Shown: positions 1 to 10,339 of the stretch, one piece after another | How positions within the stretch are numbered: position 1 is the stretch's first letter | Layout: the number at the start of each line of letters is the position of its first letter | Source: Methylomagnum ishizawai | Lineage (GTDB): Bacteria > Pseudomonadota > Gammaproteobacteria > Methylococcales > Methylomonadaceae | Direction of reading: 5' to 3' | Assembly (NCBI GenBank): GCA_945861705.1 | Contig: CAMAVM010000019.1 | Coordinates: 1-55,129 of the forward strand | DNA length: 55,129 bases | Program-made: the position numbers and the translations under genes | Notes under the pieces: generated by a model | The model's input: only the letters and a program-made list of their open reading frames with translations | Told to the model about the DNA's origin: nothing | Database searches by the model: none

Positions 1-78
1 GTCCAATTCCTCCAAGGCTTCGTGGTGTTTGACAAGGGCATCGCTTAAACTGGTTTGGGCTAGGTTCTTCCAGGACAT
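1..78 (-). CDS. Partial CDS, possible transposase N-terminus
   Basis: The reverse strand reads from an ATG at position 78 without a stop to the left edge, giving 26 residues that begin MSWKNLAQTSLSDALVKHHE and end EALEELD. The pattern of a short basic helix followed by HHEALEELD resembles, from memory, the N-termini of IS5/IS1182-like transposases, so an insertion sequence may extend beyond the window. Only the first 26 codons are visible, so the family call is weak; a chance open frame cannot be excluded. Confidence 0.35.
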   Translation of the reverse strand, partial: MSWKNLAQTSLSDALVKHHEALEELD

Positions 79-279
79 AGGCTATTGCTCGAACTTGAAT
101 AAAGGCTTATTTTACCCATTTTGGGGCTTGAGGTCGTGCAAAGGTCTCACTTCATAAGTAGCACAAGTTTAGTCTATTTTTGAAAGCGAGCGGCGTATCT
201 TATGGAGCAAATGAATGGAATGTATGTTTTTAAATTTCTGATCCCGCCAAGCGCCACTTAGGCGACGCGTAACCTATCC

Positions 280-2943
280 TTACTGACCATCCGGCTTAAC
301 AATCGCCTTGGCCGCGCCTGTCTCTTTAACTTCAGCAGCATCTTTAAGATAATATTGCTTTAGCCGGTTGAAAGCCGACCAAAGTGTCGTATCCATGACC
401 ACCCTGTTACCTATGGCTACGATGACTCGGCTCAATTCAGGAATTTTGGTTTTGGTTGAAGTCAGGTAAATGGGCTGCACGTACAAGATCGTATTGCCCA
501 TCGGCAGGATAATCATACGGCCCATTTCGACGGTAGAACCAGATTGCCCCCAGAGAGTGAAATTTGCTGATATTTCAGGATCTTGATTGATTAAAGCTTC
601 AACTTGCGCTGGACCGTTAACTTGTACGTCTTTGCCTAATTTATAGACGGTAATTCCCGGTTTGTAATTAACGCCGCATTTGGTTTTATCCATCACCCCA
701 GCCACGCCGATCATGCTGAGGTTGTCGCGGTTGACGGGGGTCATGGGGTTAATCAGGACGAATTCTTCCTTGTCGGTGCAATTGCCGAAATCCATAGTCT
801 GGTAATACGGCATGACAGGATTGTCGCGCACAGTGGCAAATTGCCAGGTTTCACCTTGCTCATAAAATGCTTCGGGGGTTTGTTGATGGTATTTGGCAAA
901 TACGTTCATCTGCAACTGATAAAGATCACGCGGATAGCGCAGATGTTTGCGTAACTCTTCAGGCATCTCATTCAGGTTTTTAAACAGGCCCGGATATGCG
1001 CTATCGAAGGCTTGGATAATGGCATCGGATGGATCAGAAATATAATAATCAACATCACCATCGTAAGCATCGACGATGACCTTGACCGAATTGCGGATGT
1101 AATTAAAGCGGTGTTTGTCTTTGCCAAACTCGAATTCTTGCGGTTTTGCGACCGGATATTTGTCCGATAGGGTATATGCATCCAGAATCCAATAGAACCT
1201 GTCCTTGTCCACGACCAGATATGGGTCATTATCCAGGTGTAAAAATGGCGTAAGCTTATTAATGCGGTCGGCGATATTCCTGTTAATCTTAATTTTGCTC
1301 TCATCGGTGATATTGGTTGAAAAGAAGATTTTTTCTTCTTTCAGATAGATCGCCAACAGTGCCTTTCTGAATAATGAATTTATCTGTATCCCGCCTTCAC
1401 CGTGGTAAGCTTTGGAAATTCCAGGATCCTCACCTAAGTTACTGCCGGAAATATCGGCAATTTTTAGCTTATTAGGCACGATGACGTAACCGTACTCGCC
1501 CTCACCGTAGTAGATGTCAGGGAACTTGACATCAAGCCCTGCCGACGAAGACATGTTCAGATCGCGTAAATACCAGACCAAGGGTTTATCCGCATCCTGG
1601 GCAGCAGAAGTAACCACCGCGCCATAGCCGTGGCTGTAACGCAAATGCGTGTTCTCCCAATTCTGTGCGGCATCTGGCAGTTTTGAGATGTTAATCTCCC
1701 TTGCGGCCAGATTGACTTGCCGTGTGTGGTCAAGAATATAGTACCTATCCTCGTCAAGGTTTATAAATTGGTAGTACGGCCTTATTTCCTGTAACTGTTT
1801 GTAGCTGCTGATGAGATGTTCCCTATCCCATACAGGGATATTTTCGAAACGTTTTTGGCTGCCCCAAGTAGTAATATCCTCAGCGGCGTTCAGTTTTACT
1901 GGCAAATCAACGGTGTTGATATTTTTTAAGTCATACGCATCAAGAGTGGCATCAATATTGTGTTGTATAAAGGGTTTTTCAGTTCTTACAGGGTTCGGGT
2001 TAACAATATATCTTTCAATAAAATGGGGAATAAAATCAAGATGTGGTAATCCCCAAATAACGAGAAACGTCGCCAGCGCGATTAAAAAAGGTGTCTTGCT
2101 CCGGTGCTGCTCTGAAAAAATGAATACCCCTGCAATAGTCGCCATCGCCAGGAAAGAAATTATTCCCAGCCAGATCAAAGGCAATTGGTAACGGATTTCA
2201 ATCGTGCCGGGGCCGTAAAATACGGGTTCGTGAACGTCGGTATATAACAGGGAAAACCGATGTAATAAAAAGCCCCACACAACAAAAAGAACCACGAAGC
2301 CCATTAGAATGCCCAGATGTATTTTTGCGCCAGGATGAAATTCTTTATTTTGGTTGGGAACAAATATGTGTTCCAGCCAATACAAAGCACCCACCATCAC
2401 AAATATCAAGGTGGCCGTGCTTAATAGTTCCGGCTGGATTAGCTTGTAGATGGGGTAAGACAGCAAGTAAAAACTGATGTCATTGCCATAAACCGATTCC
2501 GTAACGCCTGACCGACCGCCAAAAAAGTAAAGTAAGGTCGTCTCCCATTGGTTGTAGAAGGGTATGGCGATGAAGATAGCCAATATCAATGCAACAGGGG
2601 TATAGATTTTTGCAGAACCATACAGGAACTTTTCTGAAAATTTTTGAAATTTTACGTTGGTATCAAAATTACTCAGGGCTTCTTCCTGCGGATTTAAGCC
2701 AAGGTAACGGGATGCGATCCAGAAATGAAAAAAGAAAATCGTGAAAAAAAGCAGGGTCACTGCGCCGGACAGGAAAAATTTGTACAGCAACCGCAACCAA
2801 AAATAATGCTCCAGTTTTATTGCCTGAAACCACCATAAATCGACAAACAAATCGAGGAATACGAAATGGAAGGCGATAAACAGGACTATCGAAATAGCGA
2901 TTGTGGCAATAATGACTGCGGGTATAAGGTTTAGATTCCGCAT
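280..2943 (-). CDS. UPF0182 family membrane protein
   Basis: An 887-residue protein of the UPF0182 (COG1615) family, whose biochemical role is not established. The first ~300 residues carry about seven hydrophobic helices (for example residues ~10-35 and 55-80), followed by a large soluble region of ~550 residues that should face the outside of the inner membrane. The length matches the family's usual 850-1000 residues. The ATG start at 2943 has a good ribosome site (AAGAGGAA about 5 bases upstream). It is the last gene before the left-edge fragment and is co-directional with the FMN reductase and DUF502 genes upstream, but the 105-base gap makes a shared operon uncertain. The family assignment is firm; the function is unknown. 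Confidence 0.88.
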   Translation of the reverse strand: MRNLNLIPAVIIATIAISIVLFIAFHFVFLDLFVDLWWFQAIKLEHYFWLRLLYKFFLSGAVTLLFFTIFFFHFWIASRYLGLNPQEEALSNFDTNVKFQKFSEKFLYGSAKIYTPVALILAIFIAIPFYNQWETTLLYFFGGRSGVTESVYGNDISFYLLSYPIYKLIQPELLSTATLIFVMVGALYWLEHIFVPNQNKEFHPGAKIHLGILMGFVVLFVVWGFLLHRFSLLYTDVHEPVFYGPGTIEIRYQLPLIWLGIISFLAMATIAGVFIFSEQHRSKTPFLIALATFLVIWGLPHLDFIPHFIERYIVNPNPVRTEKPFIQHNIDATLDAYDLKNINTVDLPVKLNAAEDITTWGSQKRFENIPVWDREHLISSYKQLQEIRPYYQFINLDEDRYYILDHTRQVNLAAREINISKLPDAAQNWENTHLRYSHGYGAVVTSAAQDADKPLVWYLRDLNMSSSAGLDVKFPDIYYGEGEYGYVIVPNKLKIADISGSNLGEDPGISKAYHGEGGIQINSLFRKALLAIYLKEEKIFFSTNITDESKIKINRNIADRINKLTPFLHLDNDPYLVVDKDRFYWILDAYTLSDKYPVAKPQEFEFGKDKHRFNYIRNSVKVIVDAYDGDVDYYISDPSDAIIQAFDSAYPGLFKNLNEMPEELRKHLRYPRDLYQLQMNVFAKYHQQTPEAFYEQGETWQFATVRDNPVMPYYQTMDFGNCTDKEEFVLINPMTPVNRDNLSMIGVAGVMDKTKCGVNYKPGITVYKLGKDVQVNGPAQVEALINQDPEISANFTLWGQSGSTVEMGRMIILPMGNTILYVQPIYLTSTKTKIPELSRVIVAIGNRVVMDTTLWSAFNRLKQYYLKDAAEVKETGAAKAIVKPDGQ

Positions 2944-3048
2944 AAGTTCCTCTTGTTAACGGACAGAGCTTTTGCTCGTGTACCTGGGTTTTCTGTGTTT
3001 TATAAAAGACTGATTGTTATAGCGTTTAACCCGGTCGATGAAAAGCAA

Positions 3049-3618
3049 TTATTTGAGTTTTTGTAAATGTTGAGCTAATGAAGCACCCAGCTTGAGGACT
3101 GTGTCTTGCTTGCTTTCATCTAACAAATGCCCCTCATCAGCAAACGACTTGTCAGCTTGAGCTACCGCGAGTTGTTCAGGCAACACGATAATGCCAATAT
3201 TAGCCAACAACATCCGTAAAAACACCAAGCCCCGCAATCCACCCAACGCACCTGGAGAGGCCGCCATAATCACGGCAACCTTACCCCGAAAAGCTAACAG
3301 TGGTGCTTCGTCACCTTCTCGTCGCGAAGCCCAGTCGATAGCATTTTTAAGCAAGGGGCTGAACGCGCTGTTGTATTCTGGAGAAGCGATTAGGAAACCA
3401 TCATGGTTTATCAACAGTTCTTTGAATGCTCGCGCTGATTTTGGCATTCCTTCCGCCATTTCAAGGTCTTGGTTGAAAATAGGCATAGGATAATCTGCCA
3501 GATTAACGACGGTAATATCCGCGCCAGCTTGCTGTGCGCCATGTGCGGCAATCTGCACCAGTTTTTGATTGAAGGATTCTTTCCTAGAACTGCCGGAAAA
3601 AGCGAGAATTTTAGGCAT
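3049..3618 (-). CDS. NADPH-dependent FMN reductase family protein
   Basis: A 189-residue flavodoxin-fold protein. The N-terminal phosphate-binding segment SGSSRKESFN (residues 8-17) and the SPEYNSAFSPLLKNAIDW segment near residues 79-96 are the typical FMN-binding loops of the NADPH-dependent FMN reductase / ArsH / azoreductase-like family. Such enzymes use NAD(P)H to reduce FMN or quinones in the cytoplasm; the true substrate is not visible here. It lies 26 bases downstream of the DUF502 gene on the same strand, so the two may be co-transcribed. Start ATG 3618 gives a standard family N-terminus (MPKILAFSGSSR). Confidence 0.88.
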   Translation of the reverse strand: MPKILAFSGSSRKESFNQKLVQIAAHGAQQAGADITVVNLADYPMPIFNQDLEMAEGMPKSARAFKELLINHDGFLIASPEYNSAFSPLLKNAIDWASRREGDEAPLLAFRGKVAVIMAASPGALGGLRGLVFLRMLLANIGIIVLPEQLAVAQADKSFADEGHLLDESKQDTVLKLGASLAQHLQKLK

Positions 3619-3644
3619 ATTGTTTATCAGAATATTGTGCGTGT

Positions 3645-4235
3645 TTAAGGCAACTTAAGCATTTCTTTGGCTTTGTCGTAATCAACCCCGACACTCACGA
3701 TAAAGCTTGTGGCATCTTCTATGTCCATGTCCGACTCGACCACTTTCGATTTATCGACGATCACGGTAAAGCCGGATGTGGGGTTGGGTGAGGTCGGGAT
3801 AAACAACACCACTTTGTTTTCGTAGCGGTTAGTGACATAGGCGGGCACCCAAATGCCGTCTTTGGGGTACTCGACATAGACGACTTCCTTGGCAATAGAG
3901 CTATTGTCGCTGGTAAACAAGGAGATCACTTTTGTTATCACTCGGTAAATGGTGTTCAGGAAAGGAATTCTGTCGATAATCTGCTCAAACGCAGTAATAA
4001 GCAGAGGACGGCCTTTTTTGACGATTTTATGCCCGATGTAGACCAGCACAAAAAAACTGATAATGAAGAACACGAAGGTATAAAAATAGCTGTCGGCATA
4101 GCCATGAACCATGCCGAATATGCCCATTAGTAGGCTTTTGATGAACAGGATGATCTGGATTACAACTACAATTGGTATAACCGCCAAAATCCCTATCAGG
4201 AAGTAGTTGAGCAGCTTTTTGGGCATTTCGTGCAT
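3645..4235 (-). CDS. DUF502 family inner-membrane protein
   Basis: A 196-residue protein of the DUF502 family (COG2928), with unknown function. Two hydrophobic helices near residues 10-31 and 46-70 anchor it in the inner membrane; the rest, including the segment FIPTSPNPTSGF around residue 147, is soluble and typical of the family. Either ATG (residue 1 or residue 4, MPKKLLNYF) could be the start. Upstream lies the 160-bp fold-back element, so its promoter should be within or close to that element. Confidence 0.85.
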   Translation of the reverse strand: MHEMPKKLLNYFLIGILAVIPIVVVIQIILFIKSLLMGIFGMVHGYADSYFYTFVFFIISFFVLVYIGHKIVKKGRPLLITAFEQIIDRIPFLNTIYRVITKVISLFTSDNSSIAKEVVYVEYPKDGIWVPAYVTNRYENKVVLFIPTSPNPTSGFTVIVDKSKVVESDMDIEDATSFIVSVGVDYDKAKEMLKLP

Positions 4236-4280
4236 GATTCCTCCGTTGGGTTGTGTTCTACATTATCAGTATTTCTTATT

Positions 4281-4440
4281 TCCCACGCCCTGCGTCACTG
4301 CCCACAGTTAAGCGAGACCTATTTCACCTGGAGTACAAACCCAGGTTTGCACTCCGGCATTCGCTGCTTATAAGGAATCAAAAAACATGTTTTTTGACTC
4401 CGTATTTCTAAACTTAATGGTAGGGACGCAGGGCGTGGGA
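4281..4440. repeat. 160-bp fold-back element, copy 1
   Basis: Terminal arms 4281-4296 and 4425-4440 are perfect 16-bp inverted repeats. Inside are a palindrome ending in AGGTTTGCACTCC (about 4329-4354) and a near-perfect 28-bp palindrome with centre AAAAAACATGTTTTTT (4374-4401, one mismatch). The same architecture and length recur at 50072-50231. It fills the gap between the DUF502 gene and gatB and contains no ORF, so it looks like a non-autonomous mobile or REP/MITE-like element. It carries no transposase gene and no target duplication that I could recognise. Confidence 0.8.
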
Positions 4441-4455
4441 ACGGGCTGGCCTGGG

Positions 4456-5904
4456 TCATTTTAGTTTAATTTTCAGCATCTTATTGACTTCGGCAGGGTT
4501 CGCCTTGCCTTGCATGTCTTTCATGACTTGTCCGACAAAAAAACCGAACACCTTATCTTTACCGCTGAGGTATTGTTCCACTTGGTCAGGGTTGTCGGCG
4601 ATGATTTTATCAATGATAGCTTCGATTGCACCGGTATCGGTGATTTGTTTCAGGCCTTTTTCAGCAATGATGTCATCCGCAGTGGCGGTTGAATTCCACA
4701 TTGCTTCAAATACTTGCTTGGCGATTTTGCCGGAAATCGTATCATCGCTTATCCGCAATAATAGACCCGCCAAACGCTGATAGTTCACTGGGGATTGCGT
4801 AATGTCTAAGTCAGCTTTGTTTAGAACAGCTACAAGATCGCCAGTTATCCAATTAGCGCATAGCTTGGCCTCACAGGTCGATTCTTTTACCAAGGCTTCA
4901 AAATAATCCGCTAACTGCCGTGAAGCTGTGAGTATTACTGCATTCTCATCGTCCAGTTGATACTGTCCTTTAAACCTTAGCTTTTTGGCATCCGGCAATT
5001 CCGGTAACTGCCCCTTGATTTGCTCTTTGAATTCCTCGCTGATATGCACTGGCAATAAATCAGGATCTGGGAAATAGCGGTAATCATTGGCTTCTTCCTT
5101 GCTCCGCATGGAGCGGGTTTCGTCTTTATTGGCATCATAAAGCCGAGTTTCCTGGACGACTTTGCCACCGTTTTCGATCAACTCAATCTGCCGTTCGACC
5201 TCATGATTGATGGCTTTTTCGACAAATTTAAACGAGTTGATGTTCTTGATTTCAGCCCTTGTACCGAATTCCTCTTGCCCTTTAGGCCGCACCGAGACAT
5301 TGGCATCGCAACGGAACGAGCCTTCCTGCATATTGCCGTCGCAAATACCCAGGTAACGCACCAGCTCGTGAATTTTCCGCATATAAGCGACGGCTTCTTT
5401 CGCCGAACGCATTTCCGGCTCGGAGACAATTTCCAACAGCGGCGTACCGGCGCGGTTGAGGTCGATGCCGCTCATGCCGTGAAAGCTCTCGTGCAGCGAT
5501 TTTCCGGCATCTTCTTCCAGATGGGCGCGGGTAATGCCGATGCGTTTGGTCGTGCCGTCCACATCGATATCCAAATGACCTTTGCCGACAATAGGCAATT
5601 CAAACTGGCTGATTTGGTAACCTTTAGGCAAATCGGGATAAAAGTAGTTTTTACGGGCGAAGACTGAATGCGGGGCAATTTCGGCTTCAATTGCCAAGCC
5701 GAATTTCACCGCCATCGAGACCGCTTGCCCGTTCAACACGGGCAGTACGCCGGGCAAGCCTAAATCAACTGCACAGGCTTGGGTGTTGGGTTCAGCACCA
5801 TAAGCAGTCGCCGCACCGGAAAATATTTTGGATTGGGTCGCCAGTTGGGTATGGATTTCCAGCCCGATAACGGTTTCCCATTCGTGTTCTTGATGATGTC
5901 CCAT
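4456..5904 (-). CDS. gatB: Aspartyl/glutamyl-tRNA amidotransferase subunit B
   Basis: A 482-residue GatB, the subunit that binds misacylated Glu-tRNA(Gln) or Asp-tRNA(Asn), phosphorylates the side chain and amidates it with ammonia delivered by GatA. Signature segments visible are [10 protein letters not shown] (residues ~13-22), [10 protein letters not shown] near residue 90, and the DRMS-like region replaced by [15 protein letters not shown] around residue 150. The C-terminal ~150 residues form the helical GatB/YqeY tRNA-binding domain. The length is usual for the family. It is the last gene of gatC-gatA-gatB, 9 bases after gatA. Confidence 0.97.
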   Translation of the reverse strand: MGHHQEHEWETVIGLEIHTQLATQSKIFSGAATAYGAEPNTQACAVDLGLPGVLPVLNGQAVSMAVKFGLAIEAEIAPHSVFARKNYFYPDLPKGYQISQFELPIVGKGHLDIDVDGTTKRIGITRAHLEEDAGKSLHESFHGMSGIDLNRAGTPLLEIVSEPEMRSAKEAVAYMRKIHELVRYLGICDGNMQEGSFRCDANVSVRPKGQEEFGTRAEIKNINSFKFVEKAINHEVERQIELIENGGKVVQETRLYDANKDETRSMRSKEEANDYRYFPDPDLLPVHISEEFKEQIKGQLPELPDAKKLRFKGQYQLDDENAVILTASRQLADYFEALVKESTCEAKLCANWITGDLVAVLNKADLDITQSPVNYQRLAGLLLRISDDTISGKIAKQVFEAMWNSTATADDIIAEKGLKQITDTGAIEAIIDKIIADNPDQVEQYLSGKDKVFGFFVGQVMKDMQGKANPAEVNKMLKIKLK

Positions 5905-5913
5905 GTGCTATTC

Positions 5914-7380
5914 CTATTCAAACCCTTTGGGAATCTGTTGATGCCAATCGGTGGCTTGCTGATATTGATGCGCGATGTTCAATAACTTGTCTTCCGCAAA
6001 ATAATTACCAATCACTTGCAAGCCCACGGGTTTGCCTTCCGCAAAGCCAGCGGGAATGGACATGGCGGGCAAACCTGCCAAGTTGATGGCGATGGTATAA
6101 ATGTCTGACAAGTACATTTCAATCGGGTTTCCAATCTTCTCGCCGATACCGAACGCCGTACTGGGCGTAACCGGCCCCATGATGACATCAACGTCAGCCA
6201 GGGATTTCTTGAAATCCTCACTGATTAGCCGCCGGATTTTTTGCGCCTTGATATAGTACGCATCGTAATAACCTGCCGATAAGGCGTAAGTGCCCATCAA
6301 GATGCGGCGTTTGACTTCCTTGCCGAAGCCTTCGCCACGGGAACGGGTGTATAAATCCGTCAAATCCTGTGGATTGGCGCAGCGATAACCAAACCGTACC
6401 CCATCGAAACGTGACAAGTTAGCGGAGCATTCGGCAGGTGCAATCACGTAATAGGCGGGTATCGCCAGTTTGAGGTTCGGCATGGAGACTTCTTTTACGG
6501 TCGCGCCCAGTTTTTGGTATTCCTTAATGGCTAGTTCGATAACTGCCGCCACGTTGCTATTTAAGCCATCCCCAAAAAATTCTTTTGGCAAACCGATTTT
6601 TAAGCCGTTAAGGTTGGCATTCAAGCCAGCTTGGTAATCCGGCACGGGTAAATCGACGCTGGTTGAGTCTTTCCCGTCAAAGCCGGCCATCGTTTGTAAC
6701 AGGACGGCGCAATCCGCGGCACTACGCGCCATTGGCCCACCTTGATCTAAGCTGGACGCATAAGCGATCATGCCATAGCGGGACACGCGACCATACGTCG
6801 GTTTCAAGCCAGTAATGCCGCAATGTGCCGCTGGTTGCCGGATTGATCCGCCCGTATCCGTCCCCGTTGCACAAACGGCCAAGCGCGCTGCAACTGCGGC
6901 AGCCGAACCGCCCGACGAGCCACCGGGAACTGAATCCGTTTGCCAGGGATTCCTGACTGCGCCGTAATAGCTGGTTTCATTGGATGAACCCATCGCGAAT
7001 TCGTCCATGTTGAGTTTGCCCAGCATAACCGCACCGGCGGCATTCAGTTTTTCTACGACTGTCGCATTATAAGGGGCGACAAAATTGTCCAGCATCTTGG
7101 AGCCGCAAGTAGTTTTTACGCCCTGCGTACAAAAAATATCTTTCTGGGCAATCGGGATGCCAGTCAGCAAGCTGGTATCGCCTTTGGCAATCCGCCCATC
7201 CGCTTGTTTTGCAGCATGCAAGGCAAGATCTTCAGTAACAGAGATAAAGCAATTTAATGATTGGTGCTGCTTGATACGTGTCAAAAACGATTGCGTCAAT
7301 TCTACGCTGGAAAATTCGCCGGATCGTAAGCCTTCGGCTAACTCTTTGATTGATTTAGTATGCACGCGAGATCCTTTCAC
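5914..7380 (-). CDS. gatA: Aspartyl/glutamyl-tRNA amidotransferase subunit A
   Basis: A 488-residue amidase-signature protein that hydrolyses glutamine and feeds ammonia to GatB. The catalytic Ser-cisSer-Lys triad is visible: the lysine in PIAQKDIFC (~residue 80) and the serines in the [15 protein letters not shown] segment (~residues 152-170). The gene overlaps the end of gatC by 4 bases, so translation is probably coupled. An ATG at 7380 is the only start consistent with the family N-terminus ([12 protein letters not shown]). Confidence 0.97.
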   Translation of the reverse strand: MKGSRVHTKSIKELAEGLRSGEFSSVELTQSFLTRIKQHQSLNCFISVTEDLALHAAKQADGRIAKGDTSLLTGIPIAQKDIFCTQGVKTTCGSKMLDNFVAPYNATVVEKLNAAGAVMLGKLNMDEFAMGSSNETSYYGAVRNPWQTDSVPGGSSGGSAAAVAARLAVCATGTDTGGSIRQPAAHCGITGLKPTYGRVSRYGMIAYASSLDQGGPMARSAADCAVLLQTMAGFDGKDSTSVDLPVPDYQAGLNANLNGLKIGLPKEFFGDGLNSNVAAVIELAIKEYQKLGATVKEVSMPNLKLAIPAYYVIAPAECSANLSRFDGVRFGYRCANPQDLTDLYTRSRGEGFGKEVKRRILMGTYALSAGYYDAYYIKAQKIRRLISEDFKKSLADVDVIMGPVTPSTAFGIGEKIGNPIEMYLSDIYTIAINLAGLPAMSIPAGFAEGKPVGLQVIGNYFAEDKLLNIAHQYQQATDWHQQIPKGFE

Positions 7381-7664
7381 TCAATAACTTTAGGAACAAG
7401 ATAAAGACCGTCCTCAATTTGGGGCGCAATAGCCTGAAAATTATTGCGATTATTATTCTCGGTAACTTCATCAGCCCGTAAGCGCTGGGTTTGATCCATA
7501 GGATGTGCCATCGGCAAAACGCCATCAGTATTGGTTTCACTCATTTGCGTCATAAGCTGCAACATGCCCGATAAATCTTTCGTGTATGATGCTATATTCT
7601 GTTGATTAATGCCAAGTCGCGCCAAATGGGCAATCTTCTTTACATCGTCTGCTGTTAAGGTCAT
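7377..7664 (-). CDS. gatC: Aspartyl/glutamyl-tRNA amidotransferase subunit C
   Basis: A 95-residue GatC, the small clamp subunit that holds GatA and GatB together. The N-terminal [12 protein letters not shown] is the family signature, followed by the central acidic/Met-rich helix and a C-terminal DEVTE segment. It is the first gene of the gatCAB operon, transcribed away from mreB; the 118-base divergent gap should hold both promoters. Confidence 0.95.
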   Translation of the reverse strand: MTLTADDVKKIAHLARLGINQQNIASYTKDLSGMLQLMTQMSETNTDGVLPMAHPMDQTQRLRADEVTENNNRNNFQAIAPQIEDGLYLVPKVIE

Positions 7665-7695
7665 TTTCTACCCTATTAAAACCAAAGTCGTAAAC

Positions 7696-7701
7696 TATAA
7701 T
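7696..7701 (+). promoter_or_regulatory. Candidate -10 box for mreB
   Basis: A perfect TATAAT lies in the AT-rich divergent gap between gatC and mreB, 81 bases before the mreB ATG. A matching -35 box at the usual spacing is poor (CTATTA-like), so this is only a candidate. The same AT stretch could also serve the gatC side. Confidence 0.3.
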
Positions 7702-7779
7702 ACTTTATAACTTGCCCGAATACCCGCTTGATTGATAAAGTATGACGGTTTAATTCCCCTTTTCTCTGGACTCAGGTAA

Positions 7780-8826
<1,047 letters not shown>

Positions 8827-8991
8827 GCTGTTTATCTGACAAAAGACTTATACTATGGGTGGTCGCTGAAACTATTTTGACCGCCCACATGCTTTGGGTA
8901 AAGTAATAACGTTCGCCTTTGCCGCCCACTTTTAAACTGATAAGAGACCTCCGCTATAAAACTGTTATTTGCCGAAGGCCCATCAATCCAT

Positions 8992-9837
8992 GTGCGTCTG
9001 TTCATCGCAGTCGTGGTCTCAATCGCGCTATTGATGGTTGAACATATCAGTCCACGTCTGGATCCGGTTCGCGCTGCGCTATCCTTGCTTGTCGATCCCA
9101 TTAAATATCTCGTTGATCTGCCTTCGGAAACCGCGAATCGAATCAGTAATTCATTCAGCACGAATGCGACTTTAAAGGAAGATAACAAAAAACTGCGTAA
9201 CACGCAGCTCCTCAACCAAATCCGTCTGCTCAAATTTGAAGCGTTGGAACAAGAAAATATCCGGCTACGTGCCTTACTGGAAAATTCTTTTAAGCTGGGT
9301 GAGCAAGTGTTAGTCACTGAGTTGTTATCAGTCAATATCGTTCCTCCTTACGAAAATATCGTGGTGGTTAACAAAGGTACCCGTTTTGGTGTACATACCC
9401 AACAGGCCGTGGTTGATGCCAACGGTATCGTGGGACAGGTTTTTCGGGCCTTACCTAACAGCTCAGAAATCATGCTAATCACTGACCCAAATCATGCCAT
9501 CCCGGTACAGGTCAATCGTAATGGACTACTGACTATTGCGGTTGGCAGTGGCGAATTAAATCGGCTTAAATTGCCGTTTTTACCGGATAATGCTGATGTT
9601 CGCCCTGGGGATTTATTAATCACATCGGGTTTAGGCGGAACGTTTCCGCAAGGCTATCCAGTTGCGGTAGTTGATACCTTCACGCCACCTGCCAGCCAGC
9701 AGATTACCGCAACGCCAAAAGCATTACTTGATCGCAATAGGGAGTTGATGATTGTATGGAGCGACAAAGAACCGGTTTCCCTTGCGCCTATGCAAGCACC
9801 CTCGCAAACTGGTGTAGAGGAGAATACCCATGAATAA
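8992..9837 (+). CDS. mreC: Rod shape-determining protein MreC
   Basis: MreC is the periplasmic bitopic scaffold linking MreB/MreD to PBP2. From the GTG at 8992 the protein is 281 residues: one transmembrane helix (residues ~2-18), a coiled coil (~50-90) and the beta-rich MreC domain. The start is odd. The reading frame continues upstream to a TAA at 8941 and encodes KLLFAEGPSIH just before the GTG, which matches the usual MreC N-terminus (basic residue, F, GPS). The codon where homologues would have Met is ATA at 8956; CTG at 8962 is the only other near-start. Either a rare ATA/CTG start is used, or the protein begins at the GTG and has lost its cytoplasmic tip. mreD overlaps its end by 8 bases. 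Confidence 0.93.
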   Translation: MRLFIAVVVSIALLMVEHISPRLDPVRAALSLLVDPIKYLVDLPSETANRISNSFSTNATLKEDNKKLRNTQLLNQIRLLKFEALEQENIRLRALLENSFKLGEQVLVTELLSVNIVPPYENIVVVNKGTRFGVHTQQAVVDANGIVGQVFRALPNSSEIMLITDPNHAIPVQVNRNGLLTIAVGSGELNRLKLPFLPDNADVRPGDLLITSGLGGTFPQGYPVAVVDTFTPPASQQITATPKALLDRNRELMIVWSDKEPVSLAPMQAPSQTGVEENTHE

Positions 9838-10318
9838 CAGTTATGGCTTTGGTCGTATTATCTTCACTCTCGTACTGGCAATGTGCTTAAAAATAGCACC
9901 ATTACCTGCGATGTTTGCTGTTTATAACCCAGACTGGGTGCTGTTGACGCTCATCTACTGGTCACTTGCCGTGCCTGAACGCGTCGGTGTTTTTCACGCC
10001 TGGACATTCGGCTTGCTTACCGATGTATTGACTGGGCGACTATTTGGTCAATATGCCTTGGCTTATGCGTTAGTGATCTACCTTTGTTTGTCGTTGCACA
10101 GGCGGTTGCGCCAATTACCGTTTATTCAACAAGCACTATTCATCTTTTTTTGTTTATTGTTATCGCAACTGCTGCTCTTTTTCATCAAAAACATTCAAGA
10201 TACCGCACAGTTAAAGCCCACTTTTTGGTTGCCTGTTTTTGTTGGCACACTCTGCTGGCCCTTGGTTTATACCGTATTACGTTTTGTCCGCTTAGCAAAA
10301 CCCATCAAAACCGATTAA
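9830..10318 (+). CDS. mreD: Rod shape-determining protein MreD
   Basis: A 162-residue inner-membrane protein with about five hydrophobic helices, the partner of MreC in the elongasome. The motif PDWVLLTLIYWSLAVPERVG (residues ~30-49) and the following GLLTDVLTGRLFGQYAL are the characteristic MreD segments. Its ATG lies inside the last codons of mreC, which suggests translational coupling; mrdA follows 21 bases later. Confidence 0.95.
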   Translation: MNNSYGFGRIIFTLVLAMCLKIAPLPAMFAVYNPDWVLLTLIYWSLAVPERVGVFHAWTFGLLTDVLTGRLFGQYALAYALVIYLCLSLHRRLRQLPFIQQALFIFFCLLLSQLLLFFIKNIQDTAQLKPTFWLPVFVGTLCWPLVYTVLRFVRLAKPIKTD

Positions 10319-10339
10319 TTTGCGCTGGACACCTTTTCG

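Noticed and set aside
5203-5667. 154-residue ORF on the + strand
   Set aside because: It is the antisense shadow of gatB, which has all family motifs.
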